A stretch of 64,000 nucleotides of DNA from Sphingobacteriaceae bacterium (GTDB lineage: Bacteria; Bacteroidota; Bacteroidia; UBA7662): NCBI GenBank assembly GCA_013824115.1, contig PNNG01000017.1, positions 23,133 through 87,132 on the forward strand. The letters run 5' to 3'. Position numbers and translations under genes: made by a program. The notes beneath the pieces are model-generated. The model was not told the DNA's origin and did no database searches. It saw only the letters and a list, made by a program, of their open reading frames with translations. Position 1 is the first letter of the stretch, and each line of letters begins with the position of its first letter. Positions 18,484 to 27,590 of this stretch are shown here, in pieces.

Positions 18484-20225
18484 TTGCGGAGGTTGAATTG
18501 TTCGGCTTGGTCGTACAAGGGTTGTGTGCCACTGAAGGCAGCTAAGATGTTCGCTTCGGTGACCACTTCGGCAGGTGGACCAAAGGCCACCAAACGGCGG
18601 TTGATGAGCACCACCGCATCGAAATAGGCAGCGGCCTTCGACAAATCGTGGTGAATCATTACCACCGTGGCTCCTTTGGCCACTTTCTGGCGCAGGATGG
18701 TCATGATTTTTTCTTCCGTTGTAATGTCAACCCCCACAAAAGGTTCGTCGAGGAAGTACCAGCTGGCTTCTTGTGCCAGGGCACGGGCAATGAATACACG
18801 TTGTTGTTGTCCGCCTGAGAGCTCGCCAATTTGCTTGTTCCTCAGTGGTTCAATATCGAGGGCGCGCAATTGCTCCAATACCAATTGGTGGTCGGCGGAG
18901 GTAATGCTTTCGAACGGCCGGCGGTGCGGATAGCGGCCCATCAGCACCACATCGTAGACGGTAGCTGGGAAGGTCCAATCGATTTCCTCCTTTTGCGGCA
19001 CATAGGCCAGGTGGGTATGCAGCTCCGAAATGGGCAATCCGCCTAAACGTATATGTGAGCGGTCGGTTTCTACCAATCCCAAAATGCTCTTGAAAAGGGT
19101 GCTTTTGCCTGAGCCATTGGGGCCAAGCAAGCCGTATAATTTGCCGGGGGCCAACTGCAAGTCGAAATGGTTGAGCACCACTTTGTTGTCGTAAGCCACG
19201 GTGAGGCTGCTTACTTCTAAGGACGATGCCAGAGGGATAGCACCTGATTTGGGTCGTTGTATGCGGAGTGCTAACCAGCCGAATGCAGCCAAAAAGAACA
19301 AGGCAATGACGCCTAAGAGCAGCAAATCGAGCCGGCGTTGTTCGTTGGTGGCTGCGCCGCCTAATCCTTCGGCCAGGGTACGGGCGTTGTGTAGCAGCAT
19401 GCGCAGGTAGGTGTCGGCACCGCTGCCTTCGGGCCCCATGCTGTCGGCATACATGCTGCCTCCAATGCGGATGCCTGCATCTTCGGCCACTTGCTGCAGC
19501 AATTTGGGATTGATGGTGCTTTCCACAAATATGGCCGGCAGTTTTCGGCTTTCGATGGTGTTGATCAGCGCCTGCAAATCGGCGGTGCGCACTTCGGCAT
19601 CGGTGGTGGTGCCCAAAACCGAAATTACGTCCATTTGGTATCGCTGGCCAAAGTAGCGGAAGGCATCGTGGGTAGTGGCAATCACGCGGCGTTGTGCTGG
19701 AATGCCGGCTAACAACTGTTCAATTTGTTGGTGGGTGGACAGCAACAAACTGTCGTAGCGGGCCAGCCGCGCTTGCAAATAAGCAGTTTGCGCAGGCACC
19801 AATTGTTGCAAGGCCAGGCTGATGTTTTGGGCATATTGTCGGCCCAACAGCGGATCCATCCAAGCATGCGGATCGTAGCTACCGGCATGTTCTTCATTGC
19901 CAATAGGGGTGATGCCTTGGGTGGCTGTGATGCGTTGGGCTTTTTTGCCTGCCTGGGTGATGAGTTCGCTGAGCCAGCCTTCGAGGTTCAGTCCGTTTTC
20001 TACGATGAGGTCGGCCTGGGCCAGCAGCAGGGCATCGCCGGGAACCGCATCGTAAATGTGTGGATCGGCACCTAAGGGAAGCAGGGAGCGCACTTCCACG
20101 GTCTCACCACCCAATTCGCGCGTCATATCGGCCAAAAAGCTGGTAGTGGCAACCACCAGTGGTTTTTGGGCTTGTGCGTTAAGTACGCATGCCAAGAGCA
20201 AAGGAAATACCCACTTCCATTTCAT
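18480..20225 (-). CDS. Fused metal-binding SBP (ZnuA/TroA family)-TM-ABC ATPase
   Basis: Signal peptide plus cluster A-I SBP (KPLVVATTSFLADMTRELGGETVEVRSLLPLGADPHIYD), TM (LLLLGVIALFFLAAFGWLAL), then ABC ATPase (GLLGPNGSGKST, LSGGQQQRVFIARAL). Confidence 0.88.
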   Translation of the reverse strand: MKWKWVFPLLLACVLNAQAQKPLVVATTSFLADMTRELGGETVEVRSLLPLGADPHIYDAVPGDALLLAQADLIVENGLNLEGWLSELITQAGKKAQRITATQGITPIGNEEHAGSYDPHAWMDPLLGRQYAQNISLALQQLVPAQTAYLQARLARYDSLLLSTHQQIEQLLAGIPAQRRVIATTHDAFRYFGQRYQMDVISVLGTTTDAEVRTADLQALINTIESRKLPAIFVESTINPKLLQQVAEDAGIRIGGSMYADSMGPEGSGADTYLRMLLHNARTLAEGLGGAATNEQRRLDLLLLGVIALFFLAAFGWLALRIQRPKSGAIPLASSLEVSSLTVAYDNKVVLNHFDLQLAPGKLYGLLGPNGSGKSTLFKSILGLVETDRSHIRLGGLPISELHTHLAYVPQKEEIDWTFPATVYDVVLMGRYPHRRPFESITSADHQLVLEQLRALDIEPLRNKQIGELSGGQQQRVFIARALAQEASWYFLDEPFVGVDITTEEKIMTILRQKVAKGATVVMIHHDLSKAAAYFDAVVLINRRLVAFGPPAEVVTEANILAAFSGTQPLYDQAEQFNLRK

Positions 20226-20242
20226 CCAACAAATATATCAAA

Positions 20243-20258
20243 TTTAGACTAGTCTAAA
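20243..20258. promoter_or_regulatory. Perfect palindrome TTTAGACTAGTCTAAA, candidate DtxR/MntR-type operator
   Basis: 16-bp perfect dyad ending upstream of the SBP-ATPase ATG (20225, minus strand), gap 17 bp. Confidence 0.6.
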
Positions 20259-20284
20259 AATATATTTCAGACGTGTGTTTTGGT

Positions 20285-20356
20285 GGTTTAGATGGTTTAA
20301 AGGGTTGAGAAGGTTTAGGGGGTTTAAAAGGTTTAGAAGGTTTAAGGGGTTTGGGG
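20285..20356. repeat. Eight imperfect 9-bp tandem repeats, GGTTTARRR-type
   Basis: GGTTTAGAT GGTTTAAAG GGTTGAGAA GGTTTAGGG GGTTTAAAA GGTTTAGAA GGTTTAAGG GGTTTGGGG read directly. Confidence 0.9.
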
Positions 20357-20412
20357 CAAAAAAAGGTTGGGGATAGCTCACCAACCCATTGTCTTATTCA
20401 TTTAGAGCCCTA

Positions 20413-20811
20413 CTATCTGGCAGGAATGGCTTCATCGCGCCCCCTTCCACCTGGTCGCTTTTGTTTGCGTTCCTTGCGTTTTTCTGCAATCATGGCTTTA
20501 TCGGCTTCGTATGCCTTGCGCTGCTCTGGCGTTAGCACCGCTTCTATGGCTTTATCTTGCTCCAAGCGGGCGAGTTGGGCCTCTTCATTGGCTTTGCGGG
20601 CAAGGGCTTGTTTTTCGGTGATTTGCTTTTCCGAAATCACCAATTCTTCTTCGAGCTTCTGCTTCTGATCGCTAGTGAGGGTATAACGTTCTGCCATTTT
20701 TTGCGCTTTGAGGGCGGCACGCTCTTCAGCGCTTTTATTGGCCTGAGGTGCCTGGGCCTGGGCGGCCATTACTCCAAGTAACAGCAAGCCGATCATCATC
20801 CATGTCTTCAT
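20413..20811 (-). CDS. Secreted Spy/CpxP-like or DUF4890-like protein
   Basis: Signal peptide MKTWMMIGLLLLGVMAAQAQA; charged helical 'LTSDQKQKLEEE...LTPEQRKAYEA'. Confidence 0.55.
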   Translation of the reverse strand: MKTWMMIGLLLLGVMAAQAQAPQANKSAEERAALKAQKMAERYTLTSDQKQKLEEELVISEKQITEKQALARKANEEAQLARLEQDKAIEAVLTPEQRKAYEADKAMIAEKRKERKQKRPGGRGRDEAIPAR

Positions 20812-20930
20812 TTTTTCAAGTTTAACAGTGCTCTGACCAGCAACAGGGAGCTGGGTTTAAACAAACCGGCCTTGATTTTTTTTCGAAGGTGCGAAACGCT
20901 TTCTTAACCGCGGGTGTTGATGAATTACAC

Positions 20931-20938
20931 TAATTTTG
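20931..20938 (+). promoter_or_regulatory. -7 element TAatTTTG upstream of sodB
   Basis: Matches TAnnTTTG, about 25 bp from the ATG. Confidence 0.45.
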
Positions 20939-20963
20939 CAGTCCAACTTTAAAACAATTAAAA

Positions 20964-21572
20964 ATGGCATTTGAACTACCCGCACTTCCTTACGCGCACA
21001 ACGCGCTCGAACCGCATATCGACACCGCTACCATGGAAATTCACCATGGCAAACACCACGCGGCTTATGTAAATAACCTCAATGCTGCCATTACTGGCAC
21101 TGAAAACGAAGGCAAATCGCTCGAAGAGCTGATGGCCAACATCAGCAAATTGCCTGCTGCTGTACGTAACAATGGCGGTGGCCACTACAACCACGGCTTG
21201 TTTTGGAGCGTCTTGGGTCCGAACGGTGGTGGTGAACCCACGGGTGCATTGGCCGAAGCCATCAACAGCACTTTCGGTTCTTTCGCCTCCTTCAAAGAAG
21301 AGTTTGCCAAAGCAGGCGCTACCCGTTTTGGTTCGGGCTGGGCTTGGTTGTGCGTTGAAAATGGCAAGCTGAAAGTTTGCAGCACGCCTAACCAAGACAA
21401 TCCTTTGATGGATGTAGTGACCGATTGTAATGGTACCCCCATCCTCGGCCTCGATGTTTGGGAGCATGCTTACTACTTGCACTACCAGAACCGCCGTCCC
21501 GACTACATCACCGCTTTCTGGAACGTAGTAAACTGGGCTGAAGTGAGCCGCCGCTACGAGGCTGCGCTCTAA
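20964..21572 (+). CDS. sodB: Fe/Mn superoxide dismutase
   Basis: [40 protein letters not shown]...[19 protein letters not shown]. Confidence 0.97.
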   Translation: MAFELPALPYAHNALEPHIDTATMEIHHGKHHAAYVNNLNAAITGTENEGKSLEELMANISKLPAAVRNNGGGHYNHGLFWSVLGPNGGGEPTGALAEAINSTFGSFASFKEEFAKAGATRFGSGWAWLCVENGKLKVCSTPNQDNPLMDVVTDCNGTPILGLDVWEHAYYLHYQNRRPDYITAFWNVVNWAEVSRRYEAAL

Positions 21573-21590
21573 GCCGAATCGATATCCACA

Positions 21591-21625
21591 AAAAAAGCCG
21601 CTCCTATTGAAGGGGCGGCTTTTTT
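21591..21625 (+). terminator. Intrinsic terminator after sodB
   Basis: AAAAAAGCCGCTCCtattgaAGGGGCGGCTTTTTT. Confidence 0.85.
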
Positions 21626-21870
21626 GCTGAAGAGCGGATGTGCCAAGAAAGGACATTGTTTAACCGCAGAGATTGAGAGAGGATTTTCGCTTGCAAATGG
21701 CTGTTTCCGTATGTTACTGCCTGCTGCGCCAAACAGCTGCTTTTTGGGTGCTGCTATTGGCCTCACCAGCGGCCGAGGTAGCGGAGCCTTTTGCTGGTAA
21801 TGCTGCGCATTTCCAGCGGAGACCGCGGAGAAAAAGCCTGCGGCTTGAACGGTATGTTGGGTGATGGTGC

Positions 21871-23367
21871 TTACTTCAGTACGTTTTCGTAAAAGGTTTT
21901 CACATCGTTGGTGAAGGTCTTGAGGTCGCGCTCGCGGGTGTACATCATGTGGCCGCCTTCGTAGTATTTCATTTGCAACTGTTTGCGCAACTCAGGGCGC
22001 ACAAACATGTGGTTGAGGGTGTAGTCGGTGGCAAAATAAGGTGTGGCCAAATCGTAATATCCATTGCAAATGAGGACTTGTAAATTGGGGTTTTTGTGGA
22101 TAGATGCAGCTAAAACGCCCGAATTGTCGAGGTAACGGTTGGTGGCTTCGCCATAATTCCAGGGCTGCACCTTGCCGGTGAGGATTTCGTAGACCTGGTC
22201 GGGATAAGGATACTGCAAGGTGGCGCGCAGGTGGTGGTTGATGGCCGAGGTGTACGGACCGTAAATGCTGAGGTTGTAGCTGGGGTCGTATTCGTAGCTT
22301 TCGCCACCGTCTTTGCGGTCGATGCCTTTGATGGTGGCATCAAAACGGCCTACGGTTTCGCCCTTCGAGCGCAGCAGTTCTTTGGTAAACTCCTGGGTAC
22401 TTACCCGGTAGTGGTAGCCTTTGAGGAAAGTGGGCGATAAGCCGGTGAGTGCCGACAATTCGCTGCTCAGGCGCTTTTCTTCTTCTACCGATAGTTTATC
22501 GCCTTTCATGAGCAGGCTGTTGTACTCGCCCAAGGCAAAAGCTTCTGCTGCGCGCAGGGTAGTTTGTAGGTCGGCGAAACGGATTTTATCTAACAAGCCG
22601 TGGTACCATGCCGAAGCAGCAAAGCTGGGCAAAATGAGGGGGTAGGGCAGGTCGTTGCCGGCTGCCGGACGAATGGTTTGGAAGTTCAGCACCGCCGAAA
22701 CCAGCACAATGCCGTTGAGGTACATGCCATGACGGTCTTGCAGGTAGCCCGATAAGCCAGCGGCACGGGTGGTGCCATAACTTTCGCCCACCAAAAATTT
22801 AGGCGACTGCCAGCGGTTTTGGGTGCTGGTGTACTTGTAAATGAAGTCGCCCACCGAGCGCAAATCTTCACTGTAGCCGGTGAATTCTTTTTTGTCAGTG
22901 CCTTCGGCTGCCCTGCTGTAGCCCGTTTCAACCGGATCGATGAACACCAAATCGGTAAAGGCCAGCCAGCTGTAGCCATTGTCGGTGAGGTTGTAGGGTG
23001 GACGGGTGGCGCCGCCGTCATCGGTCATCACTATGCGTTTGGGACCGAGCGCGCCCATGTGCAGCCAAACCGAGCTGGAGCCCGGACCGCCGTTGAAGCT
23101 GAAGGTCAGCGGACGTTTGCTGGCATCGGCACCGTCACGCTGGTAAGCGATGTAGAATATCTCGGCAATCTTCTCGCCTTTGTCGTTCACCTGGCTTTGG
23201 TGGCCTGTGGTGGCGGTAAAGTTGATTTTTTGTCCGTTGATGGTTATGCTGTGCTTGGTGATCACCGGTGCGGGCCATTCGATTTTGGTCTTTGTGGCGG
23301 CTTTGTCACCTTGGGCAGCAACCGAAAGGGTTGATAGAATTAGCAGCAGCAAGAAAAGTTTGTTCAT
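21871..23367 (-). CDS. Peptidase S10 (serine carboxypeptidase-like)
   Basis: LTFSFNGGPGSSSVWLHMGALGP, FLVGESYGTTRAAGL, signal peptide from M at 23367. Confidence 0.9.
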   Translation of the reverse strand: MNKLFLLLLILSTLSVAAQGDKAATKTKIEWPAPVITKHSITINGQKINFTATTGHQSQVNDKGEKIAEIFYIAYQRDGADASKRPLTFSFNGGPGSSSVWLHMGALGPKRIVMTDDGGATRPPYNLTDNGYSWLAFTDLVFIDPVETGYSRAAEGTDKKEFTGYSEDLRSVGDFIYKYTSTQNRWQSPKFLVGESYGTTRAAGLSGYLQDRHGMYLNGIVLVSAVLNFQTIRPAAGNDLPYPLILPSFAASAWYHGLLDKIRFADLQTTLRAAEAFALGEYNSLLMKGDKLSVEEEKRLSSELSALTGLSPTFLKGYHYRVSTQEFTKELLRSKGETVGRFDATIKGIDRKDGGESYEYDPSYNLSIYGPYTSAINHHLRATLQYPYPDQVYEILTGKVQPWNYGEATNRYLDNSGVLAASIHKNPNLQVLICNGYYDLATPYFATDYTLNHMFVRPELRKQLQMKYYEGGHMMYTRERDLKTFTNDVKTFYENVLK

Positions 23368-23430
23368 GGTGAGGTTTTGATAGCCAAAATAGGGATTTTG
23401 AATGAATATTGATTTGAATTTCTTCATAAA

Positions 23431-23533
23431 TATACCAAATGGTATAAAACTAAAAGGTATAAATTAGAATAGTTGAAATATTATACCATAAAGTATAAAA
23501 CCATTTGGTAAAAAACTGAAAGGTGTAATTTGG
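23431..23533. promoter_or_regulatory. Cluster of GGTAT/ATACC half-sites and 28-bp direct repeats in a divergent intergenic region
   Basis: TATACCaaatGGTATA dyad, ACCATTTGGT dyad, and TGGTATAAAACTAAAAGGTATAAATTAG vs TGGTAAAAAACTGAAAGGTGTAATTTGG (66-bp offset). Confidence 0.5.
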
Positions 23534-23581
23534 TCCAAACGGTGAAATAGGTTATTTTCGAACAAATCCAAATGGCATTTG

Positions 23582-24757
23582 ATGGCAAGAGTCCCTTTTC
23601 GGTACGGATTTACAGTAAGCGATCGAACGTTTATCAACCGCGAGCATGAAATTGCGCGTTTGAAAAGCAATTTACTGGGGGGCATCAATACCATCTTGTT
23701 GGCGCCTCGGCGTTGGGGAAAGTCTTCGTTGGTGGAAAAAACCATAGAACACATTCGGCGAGAAGAAGCGGCAGTGAAAATCGTGCACATCGATTTGTTT
23801 TCGGCAGCAAACGAAACTGAATTTTTGCAACTGTTTGCACGCGAAGTGATCAAAGCCTCGAGCAACCGCTGGGAAGAGTGGATGGAGGTGGGTAAAAAGT
23901 TCTTCAAACGCCTCGTGCCCAAATTATCGGTAGGCAACGAGCCTTTTCATGATTTCCAAATTGGCTTTGAGTGGAGCGATTTGGAGCAGCATACCGACGA
24001 ACTCTTGAACTTGCCCGAATTGATGGCTGAAGACAAAAATTGCCGCTTCATCATCTGCATAGACGAATTCCAGAATCTCGCCACATTCAGCAGCTTCGCA
24101 AGTTTGGAGAAAAAGATGCGTGCTTGTTGGCAGCGACAAAAGCGGGTGAGTTATTGTTTGTACGGCAGCAAACGCCAATTGATGGCCGAATTGTTCAACC
24201 ATCCCTCTAGGCCGTTTTACCGCTTTGGCGACCTCATGACCCTCTCCAAAATTGCCGAACACCATTGGGTGAGTTACATCACGGGCGCATTTGAGAGCAC
24301 CCAAAAACACATTTCGTACGATTTGGCATTGACCCTCACCCGCTTGATGCAAAACCACGCCTGGTACGTACAGCAATTGGCGCATTACTTATGGAGCCGC
24401 ACCCAAGCAGATGCCGATGTGGAGTTGTTTAATTCGGCACTTGACGAGTTGATTCAGGCCAACAGTCCGCTCTACCAGCGCGAAATTGAAGTCATGAGCA
24501 GCACCCAACTCAACTTACTGCGTGCCATCGCCCGGGGCGAAAGTCAGTTGAGCTCGGTGGAGGTCATGCACAAGTACGGGCTCGGAACCCCCAACAACGT
24601 CACCAAAAACAAGCGGCATTTTATTGCCAACGATTTCATAGAAGAAAGCGATACTAAAACCGGCACCCGCTCAACGCTTTACGAATTTGTGGATCCCGCT
24701 TTTGCTTTGTGGTTCAAAAAGCGGTTTTTTGGGGAAGAGTATAAGTTACGAGTATAA
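23582..24757 (+). CDS. AAA ATPase of the archaeal-ATPase (PF01637-like) family
   Basis: FINREHEIARLKSNLLGGINTILLAPRRWGKSSLVEK (Walker A), IICIDEFQNLATF (Walker B), C-terminal wHTH-like region. Confidence 0.8.
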   Translation: MARVPFRYGFTVSDRTFINREHEIARLKSNLLGGINTILLAPRRWGKSSLVEKTIEHIRREEAAVKIVHIDLFSAANETEFLQLFAREVIKASSNRWEEWMEVGKKFFKRLVPKLSVGNEPFHDFQIGFEWSDLEQHTDELLNLPELMAEDKNCRFIICIDEFQNLATFSSFASLEKKMRACWQRQKRVSYCLYGSKRQLMAELFNHPSRPFYRFGDLMTLSKIAEHHWVSYITGAFESTQKHISYDLALTLTRLMQNHAWYVQQLAHYLWSRTQADADVELFNSALDELIQANSPLYQREIEVMSSTQLNLLRAIARGESQLSSVEVMHKYGLGTPNNVTKNKRHFIANDFIEESDTKTGTRSTLYEFVDPAFALWFKKRFFGEEYKLRV

Positions 24758-24779
24758 ATAAGTTAGCGCTCATTTTAAA

Positions 24780-25394
24780 ATGGACATTTACCTTATTATT
24801 CTGCTTGTAATCTTAGGACTCGCTGCCGGACTCATCTTTTGGGTCTACAAGCTGTTCCGACTTTATAAAAGTGGACGCAAAAAATCATTTGCTGTTCAGG
24901 TTTCGGTCTTGATCGCCCTGACAATATTTGTGACTTGGCAACTTCAAATTTTTCCGCTTTCCAAGAATTTTTACATTAAGGAGCAAACCACTAGGCTGAG
25001 TGGAAAAGAGTTCTGGAGTTGGGAAGAATTTGATTATGACAAGTGGGGAGTCCGCGGAGAAGGTTACACACTGTATATCTACAAGTTTAATCAAGCGACT
25101 TCAGAATACTTTATGAAACCGGACTCCACGTTCTTTAGCAATTTCCCATCTCAGGATTTTGCAGACATCAAATGGACACCAACCCCAGTTAATGCAAGGC
25201 ATGCTGACATCTTAACGTTTGCGACACCAGAATATGCAGGCTGGTCAGGAGAGATTGTTCGGCGACAAAGTTTTATTCGAGAAATAGCAAATAGAAAAGG
25301 GTCGTATTATGCGTACAGACAACGTGGAGGCACTGACTTTTATATAATTTCTCCGGAAGACAGATTGGTAATCCTGATCAATCACAATATGTAA
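24780..25394 (+). CDS. Hypothetical membrane-anchored protein
   Basis: N-terminal TM segments; AT-richer than its neighbours. Confidence 0.55.
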   Translation: MDIYLIILLVILGLAAGLIFWVYKLFRLYKSGRKKSFAVQVSVLIALTIFVTWQLQIFPLSKNFYIKEQTTRLSGKEFWSWEEFDYDKWGVRGEGYTLYIYKFNQATSEYFMKPDSTFFSNFPSQDFADIKWTPTPVNARHADILTFATPEYAGWSGEIVRRQSFIREIANRKGSYYAYRQRGGTDFYIISPEDRLVILINHNM

Positions 25395-25400
25395 AAACGA

Positions 25401-25525
25401 GTGCTAACACGCGTTTGGCTGCAATGGGGGTTGGAGTGCTAAACTGAAACCTTTTCGTACTTTAGTAAATCGAGCTGGCAATCATTGTGGTGCTCCTAAT
25501 CCCCCACTGCGCCATGCGGGAGAAC
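25401..25525. repeat. Structured element with imperfect inverted repeat, possibly attC-like
   Basis: Left arm GGCTGCAATGGGGGTTGGAGTGC pairs with right arm GTGCTCCTAATCCCCCACTGCGCC; begins GTGCTAACA; about 48-nt loop. Confidence 0.5.
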
Positions 25526-25543
25526 ATAAACAGTAACTATCAT

Positions 25544-26320
25544 ATGGCAATGAGAAGCATAATTTTTCTTACAATAGTTGGACTTCTGTCCTCTTGTACT
25601 CCCAACGATAAAAAACAAAACAGATCAATAAATCTCACAGACCAGTTTAAGAGTTTTGATACGATTGTAAGTTTTTCGGGCTGTTGGTTAAGCGAGGACT
25701 ATTACAATAGCATCATGCAGTTTAAGTCGCCAAAAAGAGCGCAAGAGGGATCACAGTTTGTTTTCATTCCAAACCGTACATTGCAACAGACAGTAATGAT
25801 ATACGATTTTCACGAAGGGGGCGCGTTTATGAAATTATTGAAACACGGTGATCGTTATGAATTCTGGGGAGTTCAAGAAGATAGTTTAACTCAAGAATTT
25901 TATTCCGTTGAAATAATTTCCACGACGAAAATCAAACTTGGCGAAAAAACATTTGTAAAAATCAACCCTGTCAATGGTAAGTACAATTATCGGATTTTAG
26001 AAGAGATTTTATTTGAAGGAAAATATGTGGGTTTCGACGGCAAGTCCATTGAGTTTAAGCCAAACGGACAAGTGATTGGTTTGGATGATTTCACGTATTA
26101 TGAACCGATAATTGATTATTTTGATGCAGGAATGCAGGTCGACCAAGTTGGACTTGGCAATTCTGAAAATGACCTTGATTTGTTTGGTTTCAAGTTCAAT
26201 AATGACACTTTAGAAATATATACACTCAGCTGTTTGTCATTTGAAGGCACAGATAATAAATGCGTTGAAGTTGACTACGGTGAATTAAAATATAAACTAT
26301 TGAGAAAAAAACATAACTAA
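25544..26320 (+). CDS. Hypothetical lipoprotein
   Basis: MAMRSIIFLTIVGLLSSCTPND lipobox; AT-rich; start trimmed from ORF-track 25487. Confidence 0.6.
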   Translation: MAMRSIIFLTIVGLLSSCTPNDKKQNRSINLTDQFKSFDTIVSFSGCWLSEDYYNSIMQFKSPKRAQEGSQFVFIPNRTLQQTVMIYDFHEGGAFMKLLKHGDRYEFWGVQEDSLTQEFYSVEIISTTKIKLGEKTFVKINPVNGKYNYRILEEILFEGKYVGFDGKSIEFKPNGQVIGLDDFTYYEPIIDYFDAGMQVDQVGLGNSENDLDLFGFKFNNDTLEIYTLSCLSFEGTDNKCVEVDYGELKYKLLRKKHN

Positions 26321-26522
26321 TAAATTGTTATAAACAATGTAACGATATTACATTATAGCCTAGTTCTCCTATAGGGTTATTGTGATTAGTTGACAGATTT
26401 GTTTTTCAAAAACCATCCAAATTCACAGCCCTAAAATGGTACAGACAGGAGTTTATATTAATAATTATTGCGTTTGCATGAATCAGCACATGCTGCTAAA
26501 TTGCCGCTAAAACATCCTTAAT

Positions 26523-26825
26523 ATGAACCGCATTCAAACCTTCAAGGAATTTTACCCCTATTACCTCAGTGAACACAGCAAACCTGTCACCCGGGCCTTG
26601 CACTACATGGGCACAACCTTGTTTTTCGTGCTGCTTATTACCGGCTTGGTGCGAGGTAAGTGGTACTATTTTGCCCTATTGCCCATCATGGGTTATGGCT
26701 TTGCCTGGGTGGGGCATTTTTTTGTAGAGAAGAACAAACCTGCCACCTTTCAGTATCCGTTGTGGAGTTTGGCCAGCGATTTTGTGATGTATTTTCAGTG
26801 GTTAACGGGAAGGTTGAAAGTGTGA
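26523..26825 (+). CDS. DUF962/Mpo1-like membrane protein
   Basis: FKEFYPYYLSEHSKPVTRALHYMGTTLFF...WVGHFFVEKNKPATFQYPLWSL. Confidence 0.85.
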   Translation: MNRIQTFKEFYPYYLSEHSKPVTRALHYMGTTLFFVLLITGLVRGKWYYFALLPIMGYGFAWVGHFFVEKNKPATFQYPLWSLASDFVMYFQWLTGRLKV

Positions 26826-26902
26826 GGATCATAGTCAATAGGCGGTGGCTGGGTGAATGATTTTTGAATAGGCAGCAATAGTCAGCGCAGCTACCAACAA
26901 AA

Positions 26903-26922
26903 AACCCCGCTTTCGCGGGGTT
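26903..26922. terminator. Intrinsic terminator AACCCCGC-tttc-GCGGGGTT
   Basis: Strong hairpin flanked by A and T runs. Confidence 0.8.
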
Positions 26923-26925
26923 CGT

Positions 26926-27357
26926 TTATTTTTTCTCTTCGGTTTCGGTTTCGGCATCGGCTTTGTCGGCAGCTTCAAAATCGAGCATGGGGGCCAGCAG
27001 CACATACCACTTCATGAGTTTGCGCATATCGCTTACGTACACTTGTTCGCGGTCGTAATTGGGTACCAGGGTTTCGAAACGTTTGATGATGGCGTCGTTG
27101 TCGGCTTTGGCAATGTCGAGATCGCTCAAATCGGTATTTTCAGCTTTCATGCGGCGGAAAATGTCTTTCAGCGCTTCTTGATCGTCGGCGGTATACACAC
27201 TAATGTCTTCAAGGGCAGCTACTTTGCTGGTGCCTGGAATTACGGTGCGCTTGCCACTGCCGTCAAGGGCTTCCACAATAAAACCACCTTTGGTGGTGCT
27301 CAAAACCTTATACAAACCGGGTTTGCCGGTGATGTTTACAATGCCTTTTAAATCCAT
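26926..27357 (-). CDS. DUF5606 domain protein
   Basis: MDLKGIVNITGKPGLYKVLSTTKGGFIVEALDGSGKRTVI. Confidence 0.8.
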   Translation of the reverse strand: MDLKGIVNITGKPGLYKVLSTTKGGFIVEALDGSGKRTVIPGTSKVAALEDISVYTADDQEALKDIFRRMKAENTDLSDLDIAKADNDAIIKRFETLVPNYDREQVYVSDMRKLMKWYVLLAPMLDFEAADKADAETETEEKK

Positions 27358-27590
27358 AACGCGCTTTTTTGCGGGCTGCTAAATTAAAGGGATTGACCGA
27401 ATAATCCTATTGGGAAGACGGATGCTGGAAGGAAGTTCAGTGTTCCATGTTGTCGAAGTAGGACCATGGTGAAAGGATTCGGCTTTTCCACGCTAGTGGG
27501 GGCTTATGGCTGTTAATTATTTACAAAACTCCAATGTTTAGGCCCCGCTTTGCTACAAGCCGTTAAATTTGTGAGTTCGACCCAAAATTT

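Noticed and set aside
20285-20356. CRISPR array
   Set aside because: Contiguous 9-bp repeats without spacers and no cas genes; same reasoning excludes 34671-34757 and 50573-50956.
21650-21870. Small ORF 21673..21864
   Set aside because: Intergenic with CGCAGAGA/GCGGAGA-like motifs; no protein similarity apparent.
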